The position numbers and the translations under genes are program-made. A DNA stretch of 64,000 nt from positions 3,641,501 through 3,705,500 of the forward strand of contig NZ_CP012643.1 in the NCBI RefSeq assembly GCF_001310085.1. Reading direction: 5' to 3'. Of the stretch, positions 52,608 through 63,012 are shown piece after piece. The notes beneath the pieces were generated by a model, which was given only the letters and a program-made list of their open reading frames with translations, ran no database searches and was not told the origin of the DNA. Within the stretch, counting starts at the first letter, position 1. The number at the start of each line of letters is the position of its first letter. The DNA comes from Rufibacter tibetensis. GTDB taxonomy: Bacteria > Bacteroidota > Bacteroidia > Cytophagales > Hymenobacteraceae.

Positions 52608-53153
52608 TTAAAGGGGCTTCATTTTTTTTTTATATTCATCAATGAAGAACTTGCTAAGGTGCTTTCTTAGCTTTTCTTCAAAATCCAAAACTCCATTATA
52701 TTGTCCGTATATTCCTAATGGTTGTAACCTTTTTTTAAAGTATGTAATTTTAATCCATTCACTTGCATTGATTTCTGACATCGATTTAGGAGGTTCATCA
52801 TTAAAATAGAACATTACCTCGACGTCTTTATGTTGATTATATCTATTGAATGCGGATTCAAATTCTTCTTCAGTCCCTGAACCAGCTCTTGGTGTAGGTG
52901 CTCCAAATTTTTTGTTCATAATACCGATGAATATTTCATATTCATCGCCTATCTGATTGAAAATTATGGATTGTCCGTCCTTGTTTTGAATCGATGGTCT
53001 TACGTCATTTTCCCATTTTAAAGATTCAATTCTAAAATTATAGATATGTCCTAAACCAGAATTTATTTCATTGAAGATTTTTTCTGATATATCACGTTCT
53101 CTATTTGTGTCGCTAGGTGATGCAATAAAAGCTTTGTATATTTTTGCTTCCAT
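52608..53153 (-). CDS. DUF4062 (TIR-like) domain protein
   Basis: The 181-aa product reads IYKAFIASPSDTNRERDISEKIFNEIN (strand-helix start of DUF4062), YNFRIESLKWENDVRPSIQNKDGQSIIFNQIGDEYEIFIGIMNKKFGAPTPRAGSGTEEEFESAF and HKDVEVMFYFNDEPPKS. This is the TIR-like fold found at the N-terminus of many STAND or NLR-type proteins. The coding sequence ends shortly after an A10 run with IDEYKKKMKPL and a TAA at 52608. The next ORF is in the frame reached by slipping one base at that run. It is AT-rich, likely acquired by transfer. Confidence 0.8.
   Translation of the reverse strand: MEAKIYKAFIASPSDTNRERDISEKIFNEINSGLGHIYNFRIESLKWENDVRPSIQNKDGQSIIFNQIGDEYEIFIGIMNKKFGAPTPRAGSGTEEEFESAFNRYNQHKDVEVMFYFNDEPPKSMSEINASEWIKITYFKKRLQPLGIYGQYNGVLDFEEKLRKHLSKFFIDEYKKKMKPL
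52622..52631 (-). other. A10 homopolymer at the DUF4062/STAND junction (frameshift candidate)
   Basis: On the coding strand, TAT is followed by ten A and then TGAAG. Frame 1 stops four codons later (ATG AAG CCC CTT TAA). The downstream frame has a stop inside TAAA at exactly the run start and is then open without an ATG. Eleven A would join the two frames as KKK-NEAPLNAEQLINRE. The site is the classic A AAA AAA slippery type. Frameshifting, RNA-polymerase slippage, length variation or a sequencing error are all possible. Confidence 0.7.
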
Positions 53154-53387
53154 AAATTATTTTTGTTTTTGAAAATAGATTTGTACAACAAGTATATTAG
53201 AACAATTGGAGAGATTAGGTTCTCGGCGTTAACTATAGAAGCCTGGATTCATTTATAAAATATTCTGAAACTAGATAGGTCAACTACATTGCCCAATATA
53301 CTATATAGTTCTTTACTTATAGTAAAGGATAGTACAATTTATTCTTTATTAAAGCCAGAATTTTTAAAACACTCTTAAAACGCCTTT

Positions 53388-54935
53388 CTACTTCAGCCTT
53401 CCCTGTTTCCGGCGCATGATTTCCTGCACGGGTACGTTCTCAATCTTACTTTCCAGCCAGGAGATGATATCCAGGTACATGAAAGGACGCCGCTCGTAGG
53501 GGTTCTGGGAAATGGCGATCAGCTTTTCTTTGAGGGTGATGAAAGCGTCTTTCAACTGGTAAGGGGCAATGTTGCCTACGGTACGCAGGAACTTGAAAAT
53601 CTCTACCTGCATTTGCTGCTGGTTGTCCATTTTGCCCAGGAAATGGTACACTGTCCGGATCTGGTAATCCAGGGTGTCGTCGTCGTAGCCAGCTTCGTAG
53701 TGGGCAATCAGGTTCAGGATACGCGCGAAGCATTGCAGGTCTTCGCGCAAGCTCGTGTTCTGGTGATGGATGACCTTGTTCAGGTACTCAATGGCTTTCT
53801 TGAAATCGCCGGAGCCAAAGTACAGGCTGGCAATTTTGTAGTAGAACACCAGCATGCGGTGCGGGTCTAGCTGTGCCTGGAAGCCTTCCAGGTTCTTGAG
53901 TACGCCCGGTATCACCTGCAATCCCTCGGTGAACTTGCCTTCCAGAAAATAGCCGTTAATCTTATTGGTGTAGATGTACAGGAACAGCAGCGTTTCTACA
54001 TTGGGGTTAGACCGGCGCGCCGTGTCCGCAGCAAAGTCTTCCAGTTGCTGCAGCACTTTCACAAATTTGGAATGGTACAGGATGTTGTACAGCGTGTTCA
54101 GCAGGTTGTGCATACCCTTGATGTACAACACCGGTCGCCGCTCCTTCATGTGGGGGTACTCGTCAAACAGATTCACCCACTTCTGCGCGGCCCGGTAACA
54201 GTTTTTGAAGTCCTGAATCATGAGGTAATACCACACGTGTGATTGGTGGTAATACAGTTTCTCATAAAACCCCGCCCGCCGGATGTCTATTTGGGGTAGG
54301 TTTTCCTGAAAGAAGCTTGAAATGTAATCGTAGTCCTCCTGGTTGCGGGCCAGGCCCACTTTCAGATACAGCCCATATAAGCGTAGCGCCACATTGGACA
54401 GCTGGTGCATTTGGGAGATGTGCGTGGAAACGGCCGTGGCTTCCTGGGTCAGGTTCTCGGCGCGGCCGCTCAGACTACGGGTGATGTATTGGCTCTCAAT
54501 TAGCTTTTCAAAATCAATGGCCGTGAGCGCGATGTGTGGTAATTCATACTCCAGCGCCGCCGCTTTCACTTTGTCCAGCATCTTCAAACTCTGCTGGTAG
54601 AACCCTTTATTATACAGTACCCGGGCATAATCCAGCTGCTCGTGCAGTTGAATGTCCAGGTTTTGTGGGGCGTGAAATGCTCGCAGGCTGGAGAGCAGGT
54701 GCTTGTATAGGTTATTCTTCAGGTTAGCCAGCTGCGCTTTCTTTATGCTGGGCACTTGTTTTAGAATCTGGGTCTCATTTAAGGTGTCCTGCTGGTCCAA
54801 GGCATCAAACAACTGCAGAAACTTAAGGTCCTCGCTGGAGCCGCTTCGGTTGGTAAATAGCCTGAAGTGCCGCTTCTCAGAAGGGGTAAGTGATTTTATT
54901 AACTGAAAAATAGGATCAATATTTTGGTTAGGCAT
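53388..54935 (-). CDS. TPR-like conserved hypothetical protein
   Basis: The 515-aa cytoplasmic protein is almost entirely helical, with degenerate tetratricopeptide-like pairs. Examples are YARVLYNKGFYQQSLKMLDKVKAAALEYELPHIALTAI (~108-148) and YKIASLYFGSGDFKKAIEYLNKVIHHQN (~365-392). The N-terminus DPIFQLIKSLTPSEKRHFRLFTNRSG is a conserved start among Cytophagales homologues known to me only as hypothetical proteins. It has no signal peptide or catalytic motif. It probably mediates protein contacts. It is a single gene facing away from leuA. Confidence 0.75.
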   Translation of the reverse strand: MPNQNIDPIFQLIKSLTPSEKRHFRLFTNRSGSSEDLKFLQLFDALDQQDTLNETQILKQVPSIKKAQLANLKNNLYKHLLSSLRAFHAPQNLDIQLHEQLDYARVLYNKGFYQQSLKMLDKVKAAALEYELPHIALTAIDFEKLIESQYITRSLSGRAENLTQEATAVSTHISQMHQLSNVALRLYGLYLKVGLARNQEDYDYISSFFQENLPQIDIRRAGFYEKLYYHQSHVWYYLMIQDFKNCYRAAQKWVNLFDEYPHMKERRPVLYIKGMHNLLNTLYNILYHSKFVKVLQQLEDFAADTARRSNPNVETLLFLYIYTNKINGYFLEGKFTEGLQVIPGVLKNLEGFQAQLDPHRMLVFYYKIASLYFGSGDFKKAIEYLNKVIHHQNTSLREDLQCFARILNLIAHYEAGYDDDTLDYQIRTVYHFLGKMDNQQQMQVEIFKFLRTVGNIAPYQLKDAFITLKEKLIAISQNPYERRPFMYLDIISWLESKIENVPVQEIMRRKQGRLK

Positions 54936-55081
54936 TGTAAATGAAAATAGATTAAAATATTGAAAATCAGTTAATTATGGTAAAAAAGTAGGCGGTTAGA
55001 AATAGTAAATGGGCCGAAAATAGTTTTTGGGTCTCGTATTAGTACGCGCTTCTTTGTAAAGAATAAGTAGCCAAAATAACG

Positions 55082-56248
55082 ATGTCAGCCCAGAAGATAC
55101 AAATATTCGATACAACGTTGCGCGACGGCGAGCAGGTGCCTGGTTGCAAATTAAACATGGATGAGAAGTTGGTGATTGCACGGCAACTGGAGCTTCTGGG
55201 AGTTGACGTGATCGAAGCTGGCTTCGCGGTTTCCAGCCCCGGCGATTTCGAGGCGATTCGGGCCATTGCGGCCCAAACGAAGGAAGCCACCGTGTGCGGT
55301 CTTTCCCGCGCCGTGGAAAACGACATTAAGGTAGCCGCTGAAGCGTTGAAGCTGGCTCGTTACCCAAGAATCCATACCGGCATCGGCACCTCAGAATCGC
55401 ACATCAAGTTCAAACTGCGCACCACCCAGGCCGACGTGATTGAGCGCGCCGTTTGGGCCGTAAAATACGCCAAGAGCTTTGTAGAAGACGTTGAGTTCTA
55501 CGCCGAAGACGCTGGCCGCACCGATAATGAGTTCCTGGCCATGGTGTGCGAAGCCGCCATCAAAGCCGGGGCTACGGTGTTGAACATCCCCGATACCACT
55601 GGCTACTGCCTGCCGGAAGAATATGGTGCGAAAATCAAATACCTATATGAAAACGTGCGCGGCGTGCAGAACGTGACGCTTTCTACCCATTGCCACAATG
55701 ATTTAGGCTTGGCTACGGCTAACTCCATTTCCGGGGTGGTGAACGGCGCCCGCCAGATTGAGTGTACCATCAACGGGGTAGGGGAGCGCGCCGGTAATAC
55801 GGCCCTGGAGGAAGTCGTCATGATTCTCCGTCAGCACCCGTATCTGAACCTGGACACCAACATCAACACCAAGCTTTTGACGGAGACCTCGCATTTAGTA
55901 TCACACATGATGCGCATGCAGGTACAGCCCAACAAAGCCATTGTGGGCGCTAATGCCTTTGCACACTCCAGCGGCATTCACCAGGATGGCGTGATCAAGC
56001 ACCGCGAAACCTACGAGATCATTGATCCCAAAGAAGTAGGCGCCGAGGATTCTTCCATTGTCTTAACTGCCCGTTCTGGCCGTGCCGCTTTGGCGTACCG
56101 GTTACAGAAAATAGGGTATGCGTTTGATAAATTTACCTTAGACAAAGCCTACGCCTCTTTTTTGAATGTAGCAGACAAAAAGAAAGAAGTAGTAGACGAA
56201 GACCTTCACCAATTAGTGGAGCAGGATAACCTGGTTTCTGCAAATTAA
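55082..56248 (+). CDS. leuA: 2-isopropylmalate synthase (short form)
   Basis: LeuA condenses 2-ketoisovalerate and acetyl-CoA in the first committed step of leucine synthesis. The 388-aa protein starts [22 protein letters not shown] (metal-binding catalytic core) and has [47 protein letters not shown] (metal His pair ~203-207). A linker ending in [30 protein letters not shown] follows. The ~120-residue leucine-binding regulatory domain of full-length LeuA is absent, as in several Bacteroidota enzymes, so allosteric control may be lost. A partial TAGTTTTTG element at 55021 hints at its promoter. leuC follows one base after its stop. Confidence 0.93.
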   Translation: MSAQKIQIFDTTLRDGEQVPGCKLNMDEKLVIARQLELLGVDVIEAGFAVSSPGDFEAIRAIAAQTKEATVCGLSRAVENDIKVAAEALKLARYPRIHTGIGTSESHIKFKLRTTQADVIERAVWAVKYAKSFVEDVEFYAEDAGRTDNEFLAMVCEAAIKAGATVLNIPDTTGYCLPEEYGAKIKYLYENVRGVQNVTLSTHCHNDLGLATANSISGVVNGARQIECTINGVGERAGNTALEEVVMILRQHPYLNLDTNINTKLLTETSHLVSHMMRMQVQPNKAIVGANAFAHSSGIHQDGVIKHRETYEIIDPKEVGAEDSSIVLTARSGRAALAYRLQKIGYAFDKFTLDKAYASFLNVADKKKEVVDEDLHQLVEQDNLVSAN

Positions 56249-56249
56249 T

Positions 56250-57647
56250 ATGGCACAGACGTTATTAGATAAGATTTGGGACGCCCACGTAGTGAAGTCC
56301 ATTCCGGGGGCGGAATTAGATGTGTTTTACATTGACAAGCACTTAATTCATGAAGTTACCAGCCCGCAGGCCTTCGATGAGATTGAAGCGCGTGGACTGC
56401 CATTGTTCCGCAAAGAGCAGATGGTGGCTACCGCTGACCATAACGTACCCACCAAAAACCAACATCTTCCTATTCAGGAACCGCTTTCACGTTTCCAGGT
56501 AGATAAGCTGACGGAGAATTGCGCCAAGCACAACATTGAACTGTACGGCTTAGGCCACCAGCACCAGGGTATTGTGCACGTGATCGGACCAGAGTTAGGG
56601 TTAACCCAACCGGGTATGACCATCGTGTGCGGTGACAGCCATACCTCTACGCACGGCGCCTTCGGCGCCATCGCCTTTGGCATTGGCACTAGCCAGGTAG
56701 CACAGGTGATGGCTTCGCAGTGCTTGCTGTTGAGCAAACCCAAAAGCATGCGCATCACGGTAGACGGAGCGGTGAGACCTGGCGTAACAGCCAAAGACAT
56801 CATCCTCTACGTGATCTCTAAACTGGGTACCGGTGGTGCCACCGGTTACTTTGTAGAGTACGCTGGCAGCGCGTTCCAGGCTTTGAGCATGGAAGGACGC
56901 ATGACAGTGTGTAACATGAGCATTGAAATGGGCGCCCGTGGTGGCATGATCGCGCCAGACCAAATCACTTTTGAGTATTTGAAAGGCCGTCCGTTCGCCC
57001 CGCAAGGTGAGCGTTGGGAGCAGGCTATTGCTTATTGGTCTACCTTGTTCACCGAAGAAGGCGCCTCGTTTGAGAAGGAATACACCTTTGACGCGCAGGA
57101 CATTGCCCCGATGATCACCTTCGGGACTAACCCAGGCATGGGCATGGCAATTGATGCGCTTATCCCCACCGATGTTCCGGCAAGTGAGCAGGCCAGTTAC
57201 AGCAAGTCATTGCAGTATATGGGCTTTGCGCCAGGCGAGTCGTTGTTGGGCAAAAAGATTGACTATGTGTTCATCGGGTCTTGCACTAACTCCCGCATAG
57301 AGGATTTGCGCCAGGTAGCCAAATACGTGCAGGGCAAGCAAAAAGCGCCACACGTAGAGGCCATCATTGTACCGGGTTCTAAACTGGTTGAAAAGCAAGC
57401 CATGGAAGAAGGCTTAGACAAAGTGTTGGCCGCTGCCGGGTTTGAACTAAGAGAGCCGGGTTGCAGCGCCTGTCTGGCCATGAACGAAGACAAGATACCA
57501 ACTGGTGCCTACTGCGTGTCTACCTCTAACCGCAATTTTGAAGGTCGTCAGGGACCAGGTTCCCGCACCTTACTAGCCAGTCCGTTGGTGGCCGCCATTA
57601 CGGCCGTGGAAGGAAAAATTGTGGACATCACCCAATACCTGAACTAA
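56250..57647 (+). CDS. leuC: 3-isopropylmalate dehydratase large subunit
   Basis: The 465-aa aconitase-type enzyme isomerises 2- to 3-isopropylmalate with a 4Fe-4S cluster. Family marks are [52 protein letters not shown] (first cluster Cys) and [18 protein letters not shown] (two cluster cysteines). The stop overlaps leuD's ATG by one base (TAATG), coupling the subunits. Usual length; nothing odd. Confidence 0.97.
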   Translation: MAQTLLDKIWDAHVVKSIPGAELDVFYIDKHLIHEVTSPQAFDEIEARGLPLFRKEQMVATADHNVPTKNQHLPIQEPLSRFQVDKLTENCAKHNIELYGLGHQHQGIVHVIGPELGLTQPGMTIVCGDSHTSTHGAFGAIAFGIGTSQVAQVMASQCLLLSKPKSMRITVDGAVRPGVTAKDIILYVISKLGTGGATGYFVEYAGSAFQALSMEGRMTVCNMSIEMGARGGMIAPDQITFEYLKGRPFAPQGERWEQAIAYWSTLFTEEGASFEKEYTFDAQDIAPMITFGTNPGMGMAIDALIPTDVPASEQASYSKSLQYMGFAPGESLLGKKIDYVFIGSCTNSRIEDLRQVAKYVQGKQKAPHVEAIIVPGSKLVEKQAMEEGLDKVLAAAGFELREPGCSACLAMNEDKIPTGAYCVSTSNRNFEGRQGPGSRTLLASPLVAAITAVEGKIVDITQYLN

Positions 57648-58243
57648 TGGAAAAGTTTGAGATACTTAGATCAACGGCAGTTCCACTCCCGATTGAGAAC
57701 ATAGATACAGATCAGATCATCCCAGCCCGTTTCCTGAAGGCTACCACCCGTGAGGGTTTTGGAGAGAACCTGTTCTGCGACTGGCGCTATGACAACACCG
57801 GTCAGCCCAAATCCGATTTCGTGCTGAACAACGGCCGTTACTCCGGGCAGATCTTGGTAGCCGGTAAAAACTTCGGCTGCGGTAGTAGCCGGGAGCACGC
57901 GGCCTGGGCCATCCATGATGCCGGGTTCAAGGTGGTGATCTCCAGCTTCTTCGCCGATATTTTCAAAGGCAACGCCTTGAACAACGGCTTGCTGCCGCTG
58001 CAGGTGAGCGATGAAGTACTAGCCAGGTTGTTTGCCCAGATAGAAACAGATCCGCAGACTACGTTGGTCGTAAACCTGGTGAACCAGGAGTTGGAAGTGC
58101 CCGTGTGGGAAGAGCGCATTCCGTTCGCCATTGACGCCTACAAAAAAGAGTGCATGATCAATGGCTACGATGACATTGATTTTTTAGTGAACCAGAAAGA
58201 AGCGATAGAAAACTACGAAAGGAGCAGACCATGGGCGTATTAA
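57647..58243 (+). CDS. leuD: 3-isopropylmalate dehydratase small subunit
   Basis: The 198-aa swivel subunit shows [38 protein letters not shown] and the substrate loop [47 protein letters not shown]. Its ATG overlaps the leuC stop by one base. Its own 3' end overlaps leuB by 13 bases and carries leuB's AAAGGAG ribosome site at ~58218-58224. Confidence 0.97.
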   Translation: MEKFEILRSTAVPLPIENIDTDQIIPARFLKATTREGFGENLFCDWRYDNTGQPKSDFVLNNGRYSGQILVAGKNFGCGSSREHAAWAIHDAGFKVVISSFFADIFKGNALNNGLLPLQVSDEVLARLFAQIETDPQTTLVVNLVNQELEVPVWEERIPFAIDAYKKECMINGYDDIDFLVNQKEAIENYERSRPWAY

Positions 58244-59349
58244 CGAAAAGAATAGCCGTATTACCCGGCGACGGAATAGGACCGGAAGTTTGTACTGAGG
58301 CCATCAAAGTATTAGAGGCGGTTTCGGAGCGTTTCGGACATCAGTTTGAACTGGATGTTCAATTAATGGGCGCCTGTGCCATTGACGCCACTGGTGATCC
58401 TTTGCCAGAGTCTACCCTGCAAGCCTGTTTTGAAGCTGATGCCATCTTGTTAGGTGCCATTGGTGACCCAAAATACGATAATAACCCAGCGGCCAAAGTG
58501 CGTCCGGAACAAGGTCTGTTGCGCCTTAGAAAGTCTTTGGGCTTGTTCGCTAATATTCGTCCGGTAACTGCCTATGACGTGCTGTTGGAGCATTCTCCTT
58601 TGAAAGCAGACCGCATCCAAGGTGCCGACATGCTCATCTACCGCGAACTGACTGGTGGTATCTACTTCGGGGAGAAGGGCCGCACCGCAGACGGAGCGTA
58701 CGACCACTGCACCTATACCCGCGAGGAAATTGTACGCATTGCGCACCTGGCGTTCCAGTCGGCTACTACTCGCCGGAACAAACTGACACTGGTGGATAAA
58801 GCTAACGTGCTGGAAACCTCCCGCTTGTGGCGCGAAGTGGTGCAGCAGATTGCCCCGGAATACCCGTCTGTAGCGGTGGACTACCTGTTCGTAGACAACG
58901 CCGCCATGCAAATGATCCTGAACCCAAAACAGTTTGACGTGATTTTAACGGAGAACATGTTCGGCGATATCATCTCAGACGAAGCTTCGGTGATAGCCGG
59001 TTCCTTGGGCTTGTTGCCTTCCGCCTCAGTAGGAGAGACTGCCGCTATGTTTGAGCCGATCCATGGGTCTTACCCGCAGGCCAAAGGGAAAGGCATTGCC
59101 AACCCAATCGCTACCATTCTTTCAGTGGCCATGATGCTGGAGCATTTCGGGATGCAGGAAGAAGCAGACCTGGTGAAGGAAGCCGTAGATTACACCTTAG
59201 ACAAAAACGTGCTGACCCCAGAACTCAGAGCTGATCATCCGTTTACCACCGAGCAAGTGGGCGCGTTCATCGCCAACTATGTGCAGGAAGGCGGCGAGAG
59301 TTTCCGGCACCTGAAGAACATTGAGATTGGCATCAGTACCATCATCTAA
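58231..59349 (+). CDS. leuB: 3-isopropylmalate dehydrogenase
   Basis: LeuB oxidatively decarboxylates 3-isopropylmalate. The 372-aa protein has [78 protein letters not shown], and the NAD and metal region [28 protein letters not shown]. The ATG at 58231 lies inside leuD's 3' end (13-base overlap) with a good AAAGGAG upstream. It is the last leu gene before the ilv attenuator. Confidence 0.97.
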   Translation: MGVLTKRIAVLPGDGIGPEVCTEAIKVLEAVSERFGHQFELDVQLMGACAIDATGDPLPESTLQACFEADAILLGAIGDPKYDNNPAAKVRPEQGLLRLRKSLGLFANIRPVTAYDVLLEHSPLKADRIQGADMLIYRELTGGIYFGEKGRTADGAYDHCTYTREEIVRIAHLAFQSATTRRNKLTLVDKANVLETSRLWREVVQQIAPEYPSVAVDYLFVDNAAMQMILNPKQFDVILTENMFGDIISDEASVIAGSLGLLPSASVGETAAMFEPIHGSYPQAKGKGIANPIATILSVAMMLEHFGMQEEADLVKEAVDYTLDKNVLTPELRADHPFTTEQVGAFIANYVQEGGESFRHLKNIEIGISTII

Positions 59350-59358
59350 AAGAACCAA

Positions 59359-59392
59359 TTTCAGGCTTGTTTTTGAGATAACAGGCCTGAAA
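59359..59392 (+). other. Hairpin between leuB and the ilv leader
   Basis: TTTCAGGCTTGT pairs with ACAGGCCTGAAA (one G-U pair) around a 10-base loop, starting 9 bases after the leuB stop. No T-run follows. It may stabilise leuB mRNA or partially terminate transcription. Confidence 0.5.
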
Positions 59393-59418
59393 CAACCAAA
59401 AGCTTGAGCACCGTCCAG

Positions 59419-59478
59419 ATGCGACACCGATTTATTATTTCAATTCTTGTCATTCGTCCTCTGCCGCAAGGTGGGTAG
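59419..59478 (+). CDS. Branched-chain amino acid leader peptide
   Basis: The 19-codon frame reads MRHRFIISILVIRPLPQGG, with Ile, Ile, Ser, Ile, Leu, Val, Ile as residues 6-12. Such runs are the hallmark of leader peptides whose stalling on uncharged tRNAs controls attenuation of ilv operons. The stop (59476) is followed by alternative hairpins ending in a terminator (59501-59539) 35 bases before ilvD. Codon content and placement are seen; the control role is inferred from the ilv/leu attenuation paradigm. Confidence 0.75.
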   Translation: MRHRFIISILVIRPLPQGG

Positions 59479-59482
59479 GAAC

Positions 59483-59539
59483 GGTCTCTTACAATCTTTT
59501 AGAGCCTTTCTCACCACCCGGTAGATAGGCTCTTTTTTT
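59483..59539 (+). terminator. ilv attenuator: antiterminator and terminator hairpins
   Basis: AGAGCC (59501-59506) can pair with upstream GGTCTCT (59483-59489, one bulged T) or with downstream GGCTCT (59528-59533), which is followed by a run of seven T. The two structures exclude each other. The second is an intrinsic terminator, helped by inner ACC/GGT pairing. Ribosome position on the leader peptide would decide between them. Confidence 0.7.
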
Positions 59540-59573
59540 AGAAAAACACCTCCAAAACACTGCATAACGAACC

Positions 59574-61295
59574 ATGGCTTTAAATAAATACAGCAGCATC
59601 TACACCAAAGACGACAGCCTTCCGGCCTCTCAGGCCATGCTCATCGGGTCTGGTATCCCAGAGGCAGATCTGCGCAAACCGTTTGTGGGCATCTGCTCTA
59701 CTGGTTTTGAAGGGAACACCTGTAACATGCACCTGAATGGATTGGCTGATGCCGTGAAAATGGGCGTGCAGGCAAACGGCATGGTTGGGCTTCGGTTCAA
59801 CACCATTGGCGTGAGCGACGGCATCACCAACGGTAACGCCGGGATGCGCTTCTCTTTAGTTTCCAGAGAGTTGATCGCCGATTCTATTGAAGCCATGGCT
59901 GGAGCCCACTACTATGATGCTGTAGCTACCGTGGTGGGATGTGACAAGAACATGCCAGGTGCTTTGATTGCCATGGCGCGTCTGAACCGCCCGTCACTCA
60001 TGGTGTACGGAGGTACCATTAAAGGAGGGGAGTACAAAGGCCAGAAGCTGAACATTGTGTCTTGCTTTGAGGCTTATGGTAAAAAACTGAACGGCGCTAT
60101 CTCTGACGAAGACTATAGAGGAATCATCCGGAATGCGTGCCCGGGTCCGGGTGCCTGCGGAGGGATGTACACGGCCAACACCATGGCCGCGGCTATCGAG
60201 ACGTTGGGCATGAGCCTCCCATTCTCTTCTTCCTCCACGGCGGTAAGCGCCGAGAAAAACCAAGAAGCCCTGGATACCGGCGCGTACATCCTGCAACTGT
60301 TAGACAAAGACATTAAGCCCCGTGACATTCTTGTGCGCGAGGCCTTTGAAAATGCTTTGGTGATGATTACCGTGTTAGGTGGTTCTACCAACGCCGTGCT
60401 TCACCTGATTGCCATTGCCCACGCGGCGGGTGTAAAACTGACCATGGAAGATTTCCAGGAGGTAAGCAACCGAGTACCGGTGCTCGCCGACCTGAAGCCA
60501 AGCGGGAAATACCTGATGGAAGACCTTTCTGCTTTGGGCGGAGTACCCGCCGTGCAGAAGACCTTATTGGAAGCTGGTTTGCTGAAAGGCGATCTGATGA
60601 CCGTTACCGGTAAAACAATGGCCGAGAACTTAGTAGATGTAAAGCCCCTAGGCGAGGAGCAGGATCTATTGAGACCGCTTTCTAACCCCATCAAAGCAGA
60701 CGGCCATATCCAGATCTTATATGGTAACCTGGCTACTAAAGGCGCAGTGGCGAAAATCTCCGGCAAAGAAGGCCTTCGTTTTGAAGGACCAGCCATTGTC
60801 TTCAACTCAGAAGAAGACCTGAACGAAGGCATTACCCTTGGCAAGATTCAAGCAGGCCAGGTAGTGGTAATCCGCTACGTGGGCCCTAAAGGCGGACCAG
60901 GGATGCCGGAAATGCTGAAACCAACGTCCGCCATTATGGGTGCTGGGTTAGGCGATAAAGTAGCCTTAATTACAGACGGAAGATTTTCTGGTGGCACGCA
61001 CGGATTCGTGATCGGCCACGTTTGCCCGGAAGCCTATGACGGCGGCACCATTGCTTTAGTAGAAGACGGTGACTGGATCGTGCTGGATGCGAGTACCAAC
61101 ACCATGGATGTGCAGGTAGACGAGGCCGAGTTAGCCCTCAGAAGAAGCCAATGGCAAAGACCTAAGCCAAATGTGCAAGGGGGAGTGCTGTTGAAATATA
61201 TCAGAACCGTGAGTGATGCCAGCCACGGATGTATCACCGATTTACAGGAAGAAGCCTATGTTAACGCAAGAGAAACAAGTCCCAGCCTTGCCTGA
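59574..61295 (+). CDS. ilvD: Dihydroxy-acid dehydratase
   Basis: IlvD dehydrates dihydroxy acids to the keto-acid precursors of valine and isoleucine, using an iron-sulfur cluster. The 573-aa protein has [19 protein letters not shown] (cluster Cys), [20 protein letters not shown] (cluster Cys), [20 protein letters not shown] (cluster Cys) and [18 protein letters not shown]. The N-terminal [28 protein letters not shown] is the usual start. It follows the attenuator, and its 3' end overlaps ilvB by 38 bases. Confidence 0.96.
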   Translation: MALNKYSSIYTKDDSLPASQAMLIGSGIPEADLRKPFVGICSTGFEGNTCNMHLNGLADAVKMGVQANGMVGLRFNTIGVSDGITNGNAGMRFSLVSRELIADSIEAMAGAHYYDAVATVVGCDKNMPGALIAMARLNRPSLMVYGGTIKGGEYKGQKLNIVSCFEAYGKKLNGAISDEDYRGIIRNACPGPGACGGMYTANTMAAAIETLGMSLPFSSSSTAVSAEKNQEALDTGAYILQLLDKDIKPRDILVREAFENALVMITVLGGSTNAVLHLIAIAHAAGVKLTMEDFQEVSNRVPVLADLKPSGKYLMEDLSALGGVPAVQKTLLEAGLLKGDLMTVTGKTMAENLVDVKPLGEEQDLLRPLSNPIKADGHIQILYGNLATKGAVAKISGKEGLRFEGPAIVFNSEEDLNEGITLGKIQAGQVVVIRYVGPKGGPGMPEMLKPTSAIMGAGLGDKVALITDGRFSGGTHGFVIGHVCPEAYDGGTIALVEDGDWIVLDASTNTMDVQVDEAELALRRSQWQRPKPNVQGGVLLKYIRTVSDASHGCITDLQEEAYVNARETSPSLA

Positions 61296-62991
61296 AACAG
61301 ACACTCTGCTTAGCGGAGGTCAGGCCTTATTGCACGCCCTTGTAGTAGAAGGGGTAGATACCATTTTCGGGTATCCAGGCGGAGCCATCATGCCCATCTA
61401 TGATGCGCTGTATGACTTTGAGGGAGATCTGAAGCACGTGCTCGTGCGCCATGAGCAGGGTGGCATCCATGCCGGACAAGGCTACGCGCGTTCCTCGGGT
61501 AAAGTAGGTGTGGTGTTCGCCACCAGTGGCCCCGGAGCTACTAACCTGGTGACCGGCTTAGCCGATGCGCAGATAGACAGTACGCCTTTAGTGTGCATCA
61601 CCGGTCAGGTGTTCGCGCACCTGTTAGGTACTGATGCGTTCCAGGAGGCCGACGTGATTGGGATTACTACCCCGGTCACCAAATGGAATTACCAGATCAC
61701 CGATGCCACGGAGATCCCCGAGGTCATTGCCAAAGCGTTTCATATTGCCCGCACCGGTCGGCCTGGTCCGGTATTGATTGATATTACCAAGAACGCGCAG
61801 CTGCAGAAATTTAGCTTTCAGGGGTATACGCCTTGTAACCACATCCGCAGCTACCGGCCTAAGCCCATCGTGCGCAAAGAATACATTGAGCAAGCGGCAG
61901 AGCTGATCAACAGTGCTCAAAAGCCATTCGTGCTATGGGGACAAGGGGTGATGCTGGGTTCTGCTGAGCAGGAGTTCAAAGCGTTCATAGAGAAAACCGG
62001 CATTCCGGCTGCCTGGACCATCATGGGCGCCGGTGCCTTGCCAAGCGACCATCCGCAGAACGTGGGCATGTTGGGCATGCACGGAAACTACGGCCCCAAC
62101 GTGATGACAAACGAGTGCGATGTCTTGATTGCGATAGGCATGCGCTTCGATGACCGCGTGACTGGTCGCCTGGACAAATACGCCAAGCAAGCCAAGATCA
62201 TCCACTTGGACATTGACCCCGCTGAGATTGACAAGAACGTGAAGACCACCGTGCCTGTATGGGGCGACTGCAAAGAAACCCTGCCCTTGCTGACGCAATT
62301 GGTAGAAGCCAAGCAGCATACCGCCTGGCTGGAGCAATTCCGGGAATTTGAGCAGAAAGAAATTGACGCAGTGATTCGTGAGGAGCTGTTCCCGAGCAGT
62401 GGTGAGATGACCATGGGCGAGGCGATTCAGCAACTAAACGAACTCACCAAAGGCGAAGCCATCATCGTGACCGATGTAGGGCAGCACCAGATGGTGGCCT
62501 GCCGCTACGCCAAACTGAACCACACCCGCAGCAACATCACCAGCGGCGGCTTGGGAACTATGGGTTTTGCACTTCCGGCGGCCATCGGGGCTAAATTTGG
62601 GGCGCTGGATAGAACCGTAGTGGCTGTGATTGGCGACGGCGGTATCCAGATGACCATCCAGGAATTGGGCACCATCATGCAGAGCGGCATTGACGTGAAG
62701 ATCATGATCCTGAACAACCAGTTCCTGGGCATGGTGCGGCAGTGGCAGGAGCTGTTCCATGAGCGTCGCTACTCCTTCGTGGACATCACCAGCCCAGATT
62801 ACGTGCAGGTGGCCAAGGGGTACGGCATCGCCGGGCGCAGCATCAACCAGCGCGAAGACCTGACCAGTGCCCTGCAGGAAATGCTGTCGCACCCCGGATC
62901 CTTCCTGTTGGAAGTAATGGTGACCAAAGAGAACAACGTGTTTCCTATGGTGCCACAGGGCTGCAGCGTAAGCGAAATCAGATTGAAATAA
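61258..62991 (+). CDS. ilvB: Acetolactate synthase large (catalytic) subunit
   Basis: This ThDP enzyme makes acetolactate and acetohydroxybutyrate. The 577-aa product from the ATG at 61258 ([20 protein letters not shown]) is preceded by AGGAAG. The frame is open 15 codons further upstream from a GTG, but that would lie deep in ilvD without a ribosome site. Motifs are [20 protein letters not shown] (active-site Glu nearby in [15 protein letters not shown]), [28 protein letters not shown] and the ThDP motif [40 protein letters not shown]. The start choice matters for the ilvD-ilvB overlap. Confidence 0.95.
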   Translation: MLTQEKQVPALPETDTLLSGGQALLHALVVEGVDTIFGYPGGAIMPIYDALYDFEGDLKHVLVRHEQGGIHAGQGYARSSGKVGVVFATSGPGATNLVTGLADAQIDSTPLVCITGQVFAHLLGTDAFQEADVIGITTPVTKWNYQITDATEIPEVIAKAFHIARTGRPGPVLIDITKNAQLQKFSFQGYTPCNHIRSYRPKPIVRKEYIEQAAELINSAQKPFVLWGQGVMLGSAEQEFKAFIEKTGIPAAWTIMGAGALPSDHPQNVGMLGMHGNYGPNVMTNECDVLIAIGMRFDDRVTGRLDKYAKQAKIIHLDIDPAEIDKNVKTTVPVWGDCKETLPLLTQLVEAKQHTAWLEQFREFEQKEIDAVIREELFPSSGEMTMGEAIQQLNELTKGEAIIVTDVGQHQMVACRYAKLNHTRSNITSGGLGTMGFALPAAIGAKFGALDRTVVAVIGDGGIQMTIQELGTIMQSGIDVKIMILNNQFLGMVRQWQELFHERRYSFVDITSPDYVQVAKGYGIAGRSINQREDLTSALQEMLSHPGSFLLEVMVTKENNVFPMVPQGCSVSEIRLK

Positions 62992-63012
62992 CGGTGCCTA
63001 ACAGATAAGCAT

